From Trichaptum fuscoviolaceum (lineage: Eukaryota; Basidiomycota; Agaricomycetes; Hymenochaetales; Trichaptaceae), in contig CAJSYZ010000002.1 in assembly GCA_910574455.1 (NCBI GenBank), forward strand, positions 2,319,671 through 2,383,670: 64,000 bases of DNA, given 5' to 3'. The notes under the pieces were generated by a model. That model did not search any database. It saw nothing but the letters and a program-made list of their open reading frames with translations, and was not told the DNA's origin. Positions within the stretch are counted from its first letter, which is position 1; each line of letters opens with the position of its first letter. A program made the translations under genes and the position numbers. Below, one piece after another: positions 1 through 12,301 of this stretch.

Positions 1-3000
1 CATGCATCGGGGAAGGGTGAATTGATGTCTCCGCAGCAAGGTTGTCATTTTGTTCGCTGCGGTGTTGAAGGGCTCGGTAGCGAACTGCGGAGGCGTGGCA
101 TCTCAAGGCAATCCCAATGGGGCGCTCGCGGTATAGTGTGAGCTACATTTACCAAGCTGTACGGTCTCCGGAAACTCACGGCTTTAGATGCACAGTAACT
201 ATCTCACATCTGTTGTGGGAACGTCATCCGATCAGATGTTGAAAAAGACAATATTCACTTCAGACGTTGCTGTTCAAACCGACGCTCTCGTTATGGGACC
301 TGTGACGTCCGTTTTAGGGAGTACTGAGGATCCGATGAAGGACTTCAATTACGACGAAGAGGCGTTCCAGCTTACTTCCTCAGACCTAGCTGCCATTCTG
401 CGATGGAGTAAAGATATCTCTAGCGATATCAATCTTTCTTCAGGTAAGGCATGTTGACCTTCAAACTATATTGAGACGTTCATGCATGTAGATGCCGTCA
501 GCTCTGCGAAGGTTGACGGAGATCGCAACAGAGAATTCAGGTGCTCAGTGTGCATGTGTTGTAATAGCTCGCGAGGCCGGGGATTACACCGTTGCGACAA
601 GGTATAATTGTTTTGGTCAAGCTGTCAGATATGTAGTAACTGTATCTTTGAAGCATGTATCCTCCAAAACCTTGCCAAGTACATGAGTAAGCATTCTTTT
701 ATATACTATTATATCTGGTACGCTTACCCCCTTATAGGAACCCGAAGTCCATCCGAACGATAGCCGACCCTCTTCAACGCACGGTCATTCAGCATTGTAA
801 GTGTTGCGTTTGCATTACCTTACCTTCCCAACCTTACTATCGTGTGCCTACTCGCAGGCTTGAATTCGAAAAGCCGGATAGTCTTCGATGATACAACGCT
901 GGACTCTCGTTTTGCCTCCGAAGCGCAAGATAGTCAGTACAGAGCAGTTATATGTCTACCGATTTTCAGCAATCGTGGTCAAACCTTTGGTGTCGTGTAT
1001 CTGGCTTCACGTTACACTTTCCTTCAGTCGACAGTGCACATTTTGACTCTACTACTACAACAAGCTAGTATCAGTATTTCAAACGCGCTTCTCTTCCGCT
1101 CTGTCCAAGCAGGCACTCGCGAGAACTTAAAGATGATATCGTTACAGCGTGCTGCGCTGGAGGAAGCGCGTAAAAGCCGTGAGGATGCTTTGAAGGCGAC
1201 AAAGATCAAAAGTAATTTCCTTGCGTCTATGAGCCACGAACTTCGCACTCCTTTCAGGTATGTAGTTGTCTGCCTTCGGAAACTGCCTTACTGACATCCA
1301 TACAGCTCCTTTTATGGCTTGCTCGATATTCTGAGCGGGACGGACCTTAACCCATCGCAGCTGGAAATAGGTTAGTAACACAGGCCCTTTAGGTGAATTT
1401 CTACCGACAAATTTGTCCTTAGTGTCTACGGCTAAAGAGTCATGCGAGCTACTTTTGAAGGTGCGCATTTGGAAACATACAGAATAATACAGCATATCTG
1501 ACCTCAAAGAAAGATAATTGACTCAATTCTAGACTATAGCAAGCTCGAGGCATCAGGTATCTGTCTGCAACTCATGTCATATCTACGTTGTTTACTAACT
1601 TTTATGTAGCCCTGAAACTGGAAATGTCAGGGTTTCCTGTTGAAAACATCATAGCCGTAGGTTCAACAAGCACTAAAAGAGGTGTTCCCAAGCTTATTTT
1701 TGCATTGAAGGATTGTATGGAGCTATTACTGCCCATGGCCGCAAAGAAACTGGACATGTCCTTTAACATTGAGCCTGAAGTCCCACTTTGTATGATCAAT
1801 CATGAGGATATCGAAGCTTGAAGTCTGACGGTCTTTTCTGTACAATAGGGGTCAATGCGGACTATGCGAGAATCCGACAAGGCAAGCGGACATTTCGGGA
1901 CGTTCTACATGATTCTAACATGACATATGATCTAGTGCTCATGAACTTGATTGGAAATGCCGTCAAATTCACCGCTAGTGGCTCTGTGAAGGTCATTTGC
2001 TCGGTCGATAGCAGTCGCAAGGCCCCAGAAGGCGAAGTCTACATCAGATTTGTCATTCAGTAAGCCCATCCCAGAACAATAGATTTTATCGCACTGAAGC
2101 GGCATTAGGGATACCGGCATAGGGCTTTCCAAAGCAGACAAAGAGTTACTCTTCGTCCCTTTCCAACAGGCGGACAACTCTTCTACGAGGAAGTTTGGCG
2201 GGACCGGCCTTGGCTTGTCGATATCGCGTCAACTAGTCAAGCTTATGGGTGGAGAAATTGGCGTTGACTCTGAGCCGGGTGTAGGTTCGGTCTTTTGGTT
2301 CTCAATTCCCGTTAAGATCTATGAATCAGAGGAGTCAAAGAAGGGACTGGAAGAACTAGAGGACCTCAAGACCAGACTTCTTGAACCACAGCCACCTCGA
2401 ATCTTAATTACTACTCCCTCTGATGCTACCGCTCATCTGCTTGAAAACATGCTCAACGGGTTTTCTGTCTCAACGGTTGGCTCGATAGACGAAGCAGAAG
2501 AACGACTACATAGCACTGATCCGAAGTTGAAAGCGGTGGACTTCATCGTTGTGGACCATCAATCCGAAGCCCGAGTTGATGAAATCGCGAAGACTCTTCA
2601 AGCGACGAAGTCAGCCTCGACGGCGAAGACGAAAATCATCCATCTTTTCACACCAACGGCGGAGTCGCTGTCGAAGCAACCTACAATTGATAATGCTCAG
2701 TTGGGAATCGTGAGGATGACAAAGCCGCCTCGAAGGGCTCGTTTACTGCAGACGTTGGCGGCCCTGAAGGACGTCAAGAGTAATCTCACTACTGGACCTC
2801 ATAGTGATGTTATGAAGGCCATGGGCGATTTGGCTGCTGCCAAGAGGACAGTGTTCGGAAATGTTTTGATAGCTGAAGGTTGAGATCTGATTTTACGTCA
2901 ATGTTAGGCATCTTCGCTAAGATGCTTGTGTCTCTGCAGACAATCCCGTTGCTCAACAACTTCTAGTCATGCAGCTTGAGCGTAACAAGCTTATAGTGAC

Positions 3001-3517
3001 TGCTACATCGAATGGCGAGGAAGCAGTTCATGGTAAGGCGCTTAACCTCTTATGTTATGTTTAGACGCTCAACCTTTTCATAAGAATGGGAGTCCCATGA
3101 GCCAGGACACTTTAGCATTGCCCTTTTCGATCATCGTGAGTGGAAGATTTTTGCCTTATATCCGTGGCAGCTTATGATGATTTGTCAGACATGCCCATCT
3201 GTGATGGAATAGAAGCGTGCAAGAGGATTCGACTTCTGGAAAACAAGCGGAAGGTTCCTATATCATTACCGAGTACGTCGGCATGATTAATGTCCATGGA
3301 TGTCATTAACAACATTCGTCTTAAGTTATCGCATTGAGCGCAGATTGTCAGGATTCGACAAAGCAGCTATGCCTTAGTGCTGGTATGAACGCTTTCTTGA
3401 GCAAGCCACTTAAGAAGGGTCAGTGCATTATTTCACTTACAAATATAGCCTGATAAGCTCACCACCTTCGACTTAGGCGACCTTGTTGCGTTGTTATCCA
3501 TGCTTGACCCATCGTGA
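1..3517 (+). CDS. hybrid histidine kinase, 3' part (GAF-HisKA-HATPase-receiver)
   Basis: C-terminal part of a multi-domain sensor kinase that would pass phosphate from His to Asp to a histidine phosphotransfer protein. A linker ([20 protein letters not shown]) leads into a GAF-like region (about 505-1130). The DHp box SHELRTPF lies near 1232-1255. The N box ([12 protein letters not shown]) is near 1940-1975, the G box ([12 protein letters not shown]) near 2200-2235, and the receiver domain spans about 2860-3517. The receiver phospho-acceptor is the Asp of ALFDHHMP, and the conserved Lys is in SKPLKK. At least eight short introns interrupt it. The reading frame enters from upstream: frame 1 is open from base 1 to about 140 and resembles the end of a large N-terminal region, so the start lies outside the window. 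The first intron, between about 135 and 187, could not be placed without breaking frame. The long N-terminal kinase/ATPase region of such proteins is inferred, not seen. Confidence 0.88.
1882..1935 (+). other. probable GC-AG intron in the histidine kinase
   Basis: Splicing between CAAG and TGC joins ARIRQ directly to [12 protein letters not shown], the expected N-box context. The 54-bp insert starts GCAAGC and ends CTAG. Left in, it would insert 18 residues into the most conserved part of the ATPase domain. Confidence 0.6.
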
Positions 3518-4136
3518 CAATGTAGCTAAGTAGTATTACCAATCCTGTCTCTCCTTTCTCCTACCATTCCTTCGCATTGTTTGTGCTTCATATTTATACT
3601 GCATCCTGGAACACCTTTTTTTTACTTGTATGTTCGATTTAGTCCTGCCTTCATCAATGGCTCTCTGTATCGACTAGGATTGTTATCTCGATAGCTATCG
3701 CAAATTTGTAGATGATATTTCAGAACTAAAACACGATTTTGATCTTTCTACCTTTTAACTAAACTAGCATGTGTAACATTTACGGGAAAGCCTGAAAGTC
3801 GGTCTTTCTGGCACGTTGTCCCACGACGGCAAGCAAACCAGGTTTCCGAGTGAGAATGATAATATCTATGATGACCGACTGGTTTCAAGCTCGTTTGTTC
3901 TATGCGCAAAAGGCCTTTTACCGTCCATTATCAGCAACACTCCAGCGATGTTCAGCCACGTTTGTGTATGTTCGGGTGCCCGCGTAGCCTAATTTGGCGG
4001 AGGTGGTTCGTGGCCATCACGGTGCGCGCCCATAATTTCATTCGGATATGGAATTTCTGGCGCTCATTTCACTTTCCCTCCCGTACTCCTACCCAGCCGA
4101 GAATGCATGTTCTCTAAGCCAAAGTCGCCGACAGTC
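3518..4136. other. intergenic region
   Basis: Holds the 3' flank of the histidine kinase and the upstream region of the membrane-protein gene. Short open frames here have no recognisable family features. Confidence 0.5.
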
Positions 4137-6268
4137 ATGATATACACTCGTTACCACTTTGTTTTCGCGTTTCTCATAGGGACGCAGTCGACATGGGCGG
4201 AGAAGAACGTGCCATTCATGAATCAAGTGCGTAGTCGTCTAAATGAGATGTCTGCCAGTGTGGAGAATAACGTGTTGCGTCAAAGGGATTCCAATTTGAC
4301 TACACCCCGACCACACAGCCTGTACCAATACCGACAACAGGTTTGTCCAAATACTCTCGATCCATCTTCTTAATAATAGCTTTCCAGCTCAATGTGACAC
4401 AATACCGCTATCATGGTCGCGCGCTGCGTTTACGACGGGGTGAGCTTCGAGAAGCATATATAACATGAAGACTCCTCTAACTTTAGATGCTCTCCAGGCC
4501 GAACCCCCAAGCTCCATACCTGATCCAAGTTTATACCTCGTAAGCGCTAGAACAATTGGTATGTGTTCACATCTGACAGAACATGTCAAAATAGTGCCTT
4601 TCTTTTTCCCATGGTGATTGGCGTTGGTGAAGGGTTAACATTCGTATGTCGTTGGACATTTTGAGGTGGTGTCTGCCATACTAATTGCAGAACAGGACTG
4701 GCCCGTGCCATATGTTCCCGGGACTCAAGTGGGTTGTTGCTAGTCCTACATTTGTCGAACTATTGCTGAAATTCCGGTCTGCAGTACCAAATTTGCATGG
4801 TTCGTTGTATTGTATTTATTTTCTGAGCAACCGGTTCTCATATCTTCTAGTTCGATGCCAATGGCCAGAGTGGTGGCTGTCAACGAATGACGACCGTCGT
4901 TCCAGCCGCGAACAGCACGCTTAACAACCCACCAGTGTGCTTGAATCTTACTTATCCTTCCGGTATACTAGACGTCACAGCGCAGGATCATACAGGGGCG
5001 TTGTCGCAATATGGCTGGGTTGATCAAGTGAGTAACTTCTCTTATCCAGCATGTTTCTTTGGCTTACGTTGTTTGATGAAGTGCACAGATATCTCTATCA
5101 AACCAAACAATGGAACACCGCCTTTCATCATGACAGTCCGTACACGCCTATCTTTACTTTGACAATGCCCACTTAATACGTATCTAAAGGTTGCACCAAC
5201 GTTACATCCGCCCTGGAATATCACTTCCAACGACATGTCAGCGATCAATTGGACAGTGCAGCTTGTAAATCGTTTTTTTCGTCTAGAAAAAAAGATTAAA
5301 TATGTTCATGGTGCTGATCGACTTTTCTCCCAGTCGTGGGGGTCATCATTTTTTATATCCCTAGTCGATTCAAGCGGTCAGTCTTGGGCTTTTGGCCCAT
5401 TACATAGTGGTGGTCAGGGCCCGACGGGATGTTTGGCGGGAACCTCATCGTAAGCCTATAGCTCCTCTTGCTCTTCCATCTACTGACTTGGTCATTTGGT
5501 GCCACTGTGGTCAGTCAACATAAGGATGTATCTGAATCTGTCGCGATAGGTTCTGGAATAGGAGGGCTTGTCTTAGGCCTACTCGCCGGCGCTGTCCTTG
5601 CATGGCTACTTCTGCGTCGACGTGCGGGTCCGCATTATGATGCATATGTTTCCGATCGAATACAAAACTATACTTCAAAGGGTGAGGGTCATCCGCTCGA
5701 CGACTCACCTCAAGGGAATCCAAGTCACTATTCTGCATTGCCTAATCAATCGAATACTCCACCCCCACCTGGCTCTGGAAGTTCACGAACTATGCTCAGC
5801 TCGCTCGCTAGCAGGCGATTATTGTCGACCTCCAATGAATACGAAATTGAGCCTTTTAGATTGCCAGACGATCCGACACCCAATAGTGACTCGTCTACAC
5901 AACCAGACGTGAATGCGCGCGAAAGCAGCAGTCACAGTCTGGGTGTCATCACACGCTCACTATCCCGACCCACATCATCCGCCCGAAGTGTTGGACATCA
6001 GACGGAAGGGTCTTCAATCCTATCGCCAGACCCCATCTCACCAACACAGACGCAGCAGCGCTCGGCAGCGTCACAGCAAGTATACGTCGTACACCACGAC
6101 GGAGGTCGCGCGCCTGTGACTGTGTACACGCCGGATGGGACGGAGGTAATCGAGCTTCCACCACGGTATGATGGAAGTACGGAACAAAGACCATCACCAC
6201 AGCAGCGACGAACGACGGGCTCTCTGCCCAATAAGGGCCCGCGGTTGACTGGGCCAAGTGGATCATAG
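4137..6268 (+). CDS. single-pass membrane protein, secreted N-terminus (agaricomycete-type)
   Basis: Start chosen at 4137 because it begins directly with a signal peptide (MIYTRYHFVFAFLIGTQSTW); an in-frame ATG at 4107 is possible. After splicing, the extracellular part contains motifs seen in a common mushroom family: QCDTIPLSWS near 4389-4418, and FDANGQSGGC around 4855-4885. N-glycosylation-like Asn sites follow. One strong membrane segment (about 5535-5615, GIGGLVLGLLAGAVLAWLLL) is followed by RRR, so the C-terminus is cytosolic. The tail is long, Ser/Pro-rich and probably disordered, ending near VYVVHHDGGRAPVTVYTPDG and a proline-rich stretch. About six short introns. Function unknown; the layout suggests a cell-surface sensor or wall-associated protein, but that is inference. 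It is convergent with LAS1. Confidence 0.75.
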
Positions 6269-6692
6269 CAGTTTATCTTGTGCTTGGCATTTCTTCATTG
6301 TCCTTGTTTATTGCATTCTGATGTCTTCGTATCTCTATCTCCATGTAGATCCTCATCCGTCTTTGTGACACGACTTTCGCTCTCGGACATAGCTTTGCCA
6401 GTTCATTTTCTTCACTCTTTGGTGAGATAAGGTATTTCACGAGCTCTGTTACGTTCCTTTCATTCTCTCGAGCCTTCACATATTTTCCATTACGTCCCTC
6501 CCGGCATGCATTATTGTAAATAGCATTGGACTTCATTCGTTACTTTCAAAAACATATGTATTGCGATTAATCAGTGCTAGGACATTCGAGCAAAGAGTAG
6601 CTTGTAGTTGGTGACGTAGTAGTCGACTATCGAGTAGTGAACACTGCTAGACGAAGTCAACGCTGTAGTCATTCTCGTCAGAGGTCGTGAAT
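6269..6692. other. convergent 3' intergenic region
   Basis: About 420 bp between the stop codons of the membrane-protein gene and LAS1. No feature recognised. Confidence 0.5.
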
Positions 6693-8487
6693 CTATCTGA
6701 TATAGATACCAATTGGACACGCTCTCCATGAAACTTCGGGAACAAGAGACCAGCCCTCGGGGAGGAGGTCTTTCGACTGGTCGTCCTGCTGCACTGAATT
6801 GTCCATAATGGGGACGTCTGCTTTTTCTACAGGCTCTAAACTAGGATGCACGCTATCCAGTAGTGAACGCAAGCGCTTCTCCATTATTTGAGCGTCTGTA
6901 TCCTGCCAGGAATCGTGCAAACCCCGTGCGGGCCGGGAAACGGTAAGCAATGCGGCTGCTGTGTTCTGGAGGTGCTCGTCATCCTGAAGTAGTAGATCGA
7001 GAAGAGCCGCTGCACTGTGATATCGACAGTCAGGTCGCTGAATTTAGGAAAACATAGGAAAATGGGCTCACCCTTTTCTCGCCTTCGACTTCTCTTCCAT
7101 AGACCCTGACCCAAGAGCAATCACGAGATTACTAACAACCTCTTCCCTGTTAACACTTGCGTCCGTGCTCACATCCGTCGATGAAGAGCCCAAGTTACTG
7201 ATGCACCAATAACCCCACCCCGCAAGGCACATGTCGAATGAAAGATCTATTTTCTGCGACTCATCCCTTTCGATGACCAGCTGATTTACGATTGATGATG
7301 CTAGGGTCGATGCAAATAAGGAGTGTCGGGACTGCAGTGCATGCAAAAGGGGGGACCAAATTGCGACCAGTGAAGGTGGTAATACTGGGGAAGCATTCAG
7401 TATGGATGCCAGTCGTTTTCTGTTTTGTCACAATCTATCAGATGAACAAAGACCTTGTGAAGTCATACAGACGTACTTGCTGGAGACAGGAACAAGGCCG
7501 CCCCTTTTTAGTATGCCCTCCGACAAACGTTCAAGAGCCCACCGCTCCCGGTCGTCATCATCGCCGCCCATTTCCGCTGCTCCAAAGCCATCCGACCACA
7601 CAGATGATGCGGCAACCTTCGCCTCGCCCACCCATCTCTCGATATCACGCAGGACCTTGGTTATTTCGGTCTTGTACTGTGTCTTTAGCGAGGCATCGCG
7701 CGTTGTGATCTTGAGGAGTGCTTTGTATTGCTTGAGGAGAGGTGCTAGTGGGGAGAGGTCGATAGACGATTGAGTTTGACGTTCGGATGTAGAGGACAGC
7801 GTGGGTAGGAAGTAATTGTGGAGAAGCCAGGTGAGGGACTGTCAAAATGTGCGAGATGAGCACCGAAGTGAATTTAGAACAAATACGAATGACATTGTCA
7901 TCATAGACTATCCAGATGGAATATGTATTGTTTATAGAGATGATTTATCAATTTGTAGCTCACCTCTCGAGCTCCAGATCGCAACAACTCTAAGCTCGGC
8001 AGCTCCTCGTGCGTCACGGCATGTCGTAGCTCAACAAGCCATTGAGGAAGTCCTATCTGAGCTGCGATAGCAGCTATCGAACGAGCGTATGTCCCGAGCT
8101 GTAAAGGGTCTACAAGACCATTGACGAAGCGGACTATGGAGGTTGCATAGCTCTGTCGGATATTCAACGACGAGCCTCCGCCGGTCGCGGACGACGATGT
8201 ACCCGAAGTCTGCTCCTTCGGAGGCTGGTCAAGAAGGACTGCGGACAACAGAGATAGTGCTGCGTCCAGTGAATGCGGAAGCGGTGTGATTGCTCTCCAC
8301 GCAGAAAGCTGAATGACAAATGAGAGATTCTAGTAAGAAATGTGTTTTGTATTTTGAACAGATTTTCACGCACTCGGTTCACTGCAAGCACTTTGGCATC
8401 TAGGTCATATTCATCGGTATATATCCAGCTGCAAACCTGGTCGAGTTCAGCCAAGGAAGACCATGGCACGCGTCGTGGTAGTCTCAT
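6693..8487 (-). CDS. LAS1: Las1-like pre-rRNA processing endoribonuclease
   Basis: Las1 is the HEPN nuclease that, with the polynucleotide kinase Grc3, cuts ITS2 during 60S ribosome maturation. The N-terminus (MRLPRRVPWSSLAELDQVCS) is the family signature. The HEPN catalytic motif is visible as LRHAVTHEELPS (Arg-x-x-x-His) about 130 residues in. The C-terminus ends in WRACPIGIYIR, matching the conserved end of the family. Five exons on the minus strand: 8375-8487, 7964-8308, 7477-7838, 7072-7419 and 6693-7009, giving 494 codons, a normal fungal Las1 length. No break was seen. The 3' end faces the membrane-protein gene. Confidence 0.9.
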
Positions 8488-9517
8488 TGTAAAAGAAGTT
8501 CACCTGAAGACCGGGGCCGAGAGGCTGCCTATTCAAGTTCCCACTTACTCTCAACGCTCACTGGCATGCAACATCTGGCCATGAGCAAGTCTCTTTCACT
8601 TTGATGAAACCTCGCCGGTTCTGACTTGTAATTGCTATTCTGGTTCTCCATGTCCGTCCTGTCTGGCGAGCTCTCACTCCGCTGTCGTCGCATCATCACT
8701 TGGCACATCGGTATTTCTAAGGCCCTTTCGCATCAACTTGAAGTATCTCTCGTTGTGGCAACAGTCCTTCTCGGCTTATCAGACAAGTCTACTTCAGCGG
8801 TTGAATGGACAGATTGTCGAGTACAATGTGCGCTCAAGTCAATTTATCGGTTGCTTTTGCGTGTGCCATTGTATTCAAATATGCCACAATCGCACCGGCC
8901 CATTGAAGCAGCCGATCACAACTTGAATGCCAGTGCCAGTGGTGCACAGCCTTCGGTAACAGGTCCTACACTGACCAGGCAGATTCCGAAATGCACTACA
9001 TGCAGTATTAAATACGCTCGTTGGATCTAGATGTTCCGAACTGTATGTTGCATCCATACAGCTCGGCTCCAAAGGGCATAAATGATAATGCTCGTCTAAA
9101 GATACATTTCGAGCGATTGCATCTGTACTTTGATGTACTTCGGATGCTCTTCCGAATCGCTGGAGATATCAGCTTGATCACAGCATCATCCAGCAGTTCC
9201 ACAACTCCATGGGCAAACCTTCTTGCCTCCCATCCTTGTATTCAATCACTCCTCGGTACGACCCTAGAATACAGGACTATGCGTACCGTCCGGATTCGTC
9301 TACGCAGTTCAACTTCACAGCAAACCTTCACAGCTCGCGCAGGTATCCGCAGCTGCCGCACCTTCGGGGTATACACTCCCCGCTAGCAAGATGAATACAT
9401 GACTTACTATTCTCACCTGCTCTCCCGAAAATACCTGTCTGATTGCCGGGTAGGTTACTCCCCTCATCCTCCACCTGTTGCAAACCTTGAGTTCATTGCG
9501 ACAGGTTTATCAACGGG
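8488..9517. other. gene-free stretch upstream of LAS1
   Basis: Contains only short overlapping open frames on both strands without family features. Probably the LAS1 promoter and the upstream region of the first DUF7702-like gene. Confidence 0.45.
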
Positions 9518-9525
9518 TATAAAAG
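9518..9525 (+). promoter_or_regulatory. TATA box of first DUF7702-like gene
   Basis: TATAAAAG followed by GGGCCC, about 118 bp before the start codon. The second copy of the gene has the same motif at almost the same distance. Confidence 0.55.
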
Positions 9526-9642
9526 GGCCCATTTTTCTACAACGTGCCTCAGCGCCTGCTAACTCTGATAAATCCTCTCCCCTCCCTCCATCCTTTCCGG
9601 CCACACTACCGACGATCACCGTATTTTCTCTAAGCAATATCT

Positions 9643-10785
9643 ATGGCTACTGGTCTTGACGAACGCGGTGACATTTCCATCGCCATCATCTGCATTTATG
9701 TGCCCATCTTCTTCCTTGCTTTGCTTTTAACCCTTCGCCATGGCTTCAGCCGCCAGGCAGGTTGGATTTCCCTCTTGATCTTCACAATCTGTATGTCTCT
9801 CTCAATGATCCATTGGGTCGTATTCTTTGCCAAGTCGTTACTGACCGCCGATCATCCCTTTCCTTTTGTGGTATTTAAACAGTCCGCATAGTTGGCGGGG
9901 CACTTCATATTGCTGCTGAAAAGACTTCACCGCCAAAAATCGGACTTTTTGCCGCGGCGTTTGCCATAGAGAGCGCTGGTGTCGCTGCTTTATTGCTGTG
10001 CACCCTTGGCTTCATTGGGATCATGTAAGTTGATCAATCCTTACAGCTGCCAACATTCCTGATGCTTAATCGTGCAGTGGCACTCATGCTACTACAGACC
10101 TTTTCTTTGTTCAACCTAGAATAATGCGTGTGATCCGTTTGGTCTTGACGGTCGCAGTGATTCTTGCGATCGTAGGCGCCACAGATGTCGCAAGTAGTTC
10201 TACAAGCACGCAGAAAACTGGTTCCACCCTTCGAAAAGTCGGATCAATCTTGATTCTCGCTGTTCTGGCAGTCTGCACTGTCTTCCACTTCATGTTATGG
10301 GGTAGCAAGGAATATATATTGGCACACCGGAGGACTGTAAGCTTTTTTTCCCCATCGAACTCCTTCCTCTGAAATTGATTGTATCTGTGTGTCAGCTCCT
10401 CCTTGGCATTTCATGTGCATTACCCTTCCTGTTCGTGCGCGTCATATACTCCGTCCTTTCTGCCTTTAGCCCAAGTGTCCGATTCAATTCCAACGGGACA
10501 GTTTCGAACTCGAACTCTGGGCTGGCAAAATTCAACTCGATATCGGGCGAATGGCAGATCTATCTAGGCATGGCCATCATCATGGAGCTTATCGTCATTG
10601 GAATCTACATTGGCTTCGGAATTACACTCCCTATATCCAAGGAGGAAAACATACAGAAGGAAGACTACGAGTCGAATGCTGGCTATCCGCATGGTGGTTA
10701 TGCACAAGCTGGCCAAGTACAAAGTGGTTATGGGGGAGGATATACAGGAAGGAATAACGGAACCTATGCGATGGGGCGTCGCTGA
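9643..10785 (+). CDS. multi-pass membrane protein, DUF7702-like (copy 1)
   Basis: Predicted 312-residue protein with about seven hydrophobic helices. Exons 9643-9790, 9883-10024, 10078-10336 and 10396-10785, all with GT-AG introns. The start ATGGCTACTGGTCTTGACGA fits the family pattern LDxRGDIS. Helix 1 is IAIICIYVPIFFLALLLTLR, and the motif RIVGGALHIAAEK follows the first intron. The cytosolic tail is Gly/Tyr-rich (GYPHGGYAQAGQ and GYGGGYTG). No catalytic motif is seen and the function is unknown. It is the upstream member of a tandem pair; exons 1-3 of the two copies have identical lengths (148, 142 and 259 bp). Confidence 0.85.
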
Positions 10786-12101
10786 TCTCCCATCCTCTGT
10801 TCACTTCACAGTTTGAGACAAACCATTCGTTGTTCACTCTGTGACTTGATATGCAGAAACACGGCGATGCCTACTGCACCCATACCTAACATTAATGAGA
10901 ATCTTACATATCTCATAGCTCTTGTCGTAGTGTGGAAGATAATTCGAATTGTAGCATATATGTATGAATTATGCATGAATGCCAGGTTTTTCGCGCTGCA
11001 TCGGCGAGAGATTGTGCTATACTTATCCTTAGTACGTGATATGGGTACTATTTGGGCTACGAGAACGCCCAACTTGAACTCATTCAAGTTCAAGTTCAAG
11101 AGTTCTACTAACTGCAACGGTCACTTCTCCACGCTGAGGCAGCTCAATCTCCTTGACAAAATCTTCGCATGATCTGCACCCTTTCACTTCATCGGTGGTT
11201 CTGAAGTGAAGGCCAGTTCGCCTTCAAGTTGACATACTCGTCCGACTCGAGAGTCGAGACCCTCTACAGCGATTGTCTGTGGGCCGTCTGCATCACCATT
11301 TAATATGACTCTTTTTTTACCAGTCTCTAGGCTCACATACCCTTTCATAATGGCGCCGCTGCTTCTCATTTGGAAGTATGTGGACTGAAGTTCATTGAAT
11401 GGAAAATCAGTGAACGTAGAATAGCGGCCACAACGACGATAGGAAATGAGATCAAATTCACATTCTTGACGCCGCTGACAACCGCGCCTGCACTCATATC
11501 TCTGACGTGGGCATATATGCCGTCGATCCAAAGAAACGAATAGCCCTCCTGGTGGCCACTATGGAGCTGAATACACTTGCTGGTACTTGTAGAGAGCATC
11601 GCACAAGTCTCTTTCGGTGCTTTTATCGGGTCCATCTTCTGTAGACGTCCTACTGATATCACGCAGAAGCTTTACTCGAGCGAACAACGTTCACTTTGAT
11701 ATTCGGTTGTGCTTCGAGTCGATGGAAAATCAGGCACCAGCGCATCATTCCGCAGCAAGCCCGTCGACAAATGCACTCGATCTCTTTGCCGAACTGGTAC
11801 ATTCCTTCAGGCTTCCGCAGCCGTGAAACGAATTCCTCCCAACCTAAGGTCTCGAAGATACAGAGCTACGCATATCATCGAGATTCTCTGCGCAGCGTAG
11901 GAAACGGTTTTCGAGGACACTCTCACAAGCGGCGCAGCTATCCGCAGCTGTCCAATCGTTGGAGAGGCTCTGGATTGAATGATTGTTAGATCGACCGGTT
12001 CCGAGGATAGACTCGTAGTACTGGGACGGAGAAATACATACGAATTCTCGCGTGCGCCCTGGATAGATGTCTATGTGAACGCCGGATTAGGTTACTCCCG
12101 C
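10786..12101. other. spacer between tandem DUF7702-like genes
   Basis: About 1.3 kb. Short open frames on both strands (for example 11184-11662, minus) show no family features. The last 300 bp resemble the upstream region of copy 1 in places (a similar CCGGxTAGGTTACTCCC block). Confidence 0.4.
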
Positions 12102-12143
12102 CATCCTCCGCCTACAAGCATTCATCCTCCGCCTACAAGCATT
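12102..12143 (+). repeat. perfect tandem duplication of a 21-bp promoter unit
   Basis: The unit starting CATCCTCCGCC and ending AAGCATT occurs twice with no gap, about 160 bp before the start of DUF7702-like copy 2. A single related CATCCTCCACC block lies at the matching place before copy 1 (about 9464). Confidence 0.8.
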
Positions 12144-12182
12144 TGAGTTTCTGGCACGATGAAGTTGGACTATACCGATGCA

Positions 12183-12190
12183 TATAAAAG
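12183..12190 (+). promoter_or_regulatory. TATA box of second DUF7702-like gene
   Basis: TATAAAAG followed by GTCC, about 112 bp before the start codon, matching the position of the motif in copy 1. Confidence 0.55.
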
Positions 12191-12301
12191 GTCCTGTCGT
12201 TTTTTAATGCACCTCATTGTCTTTTTTTTCTGCTTTTGGGTAACCCCCTTCCTTTCTTCCTTCTAACTCTCAAACATTCATTACATTCTGATTCTTCCGT
12301 C

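Noticed and set aside
10806..11172. Open frames on both strands after DUF7702-like copy 1
   Set aside because: Short, mutually antisense and without recognisable features; probably 3'UTR and spacer.
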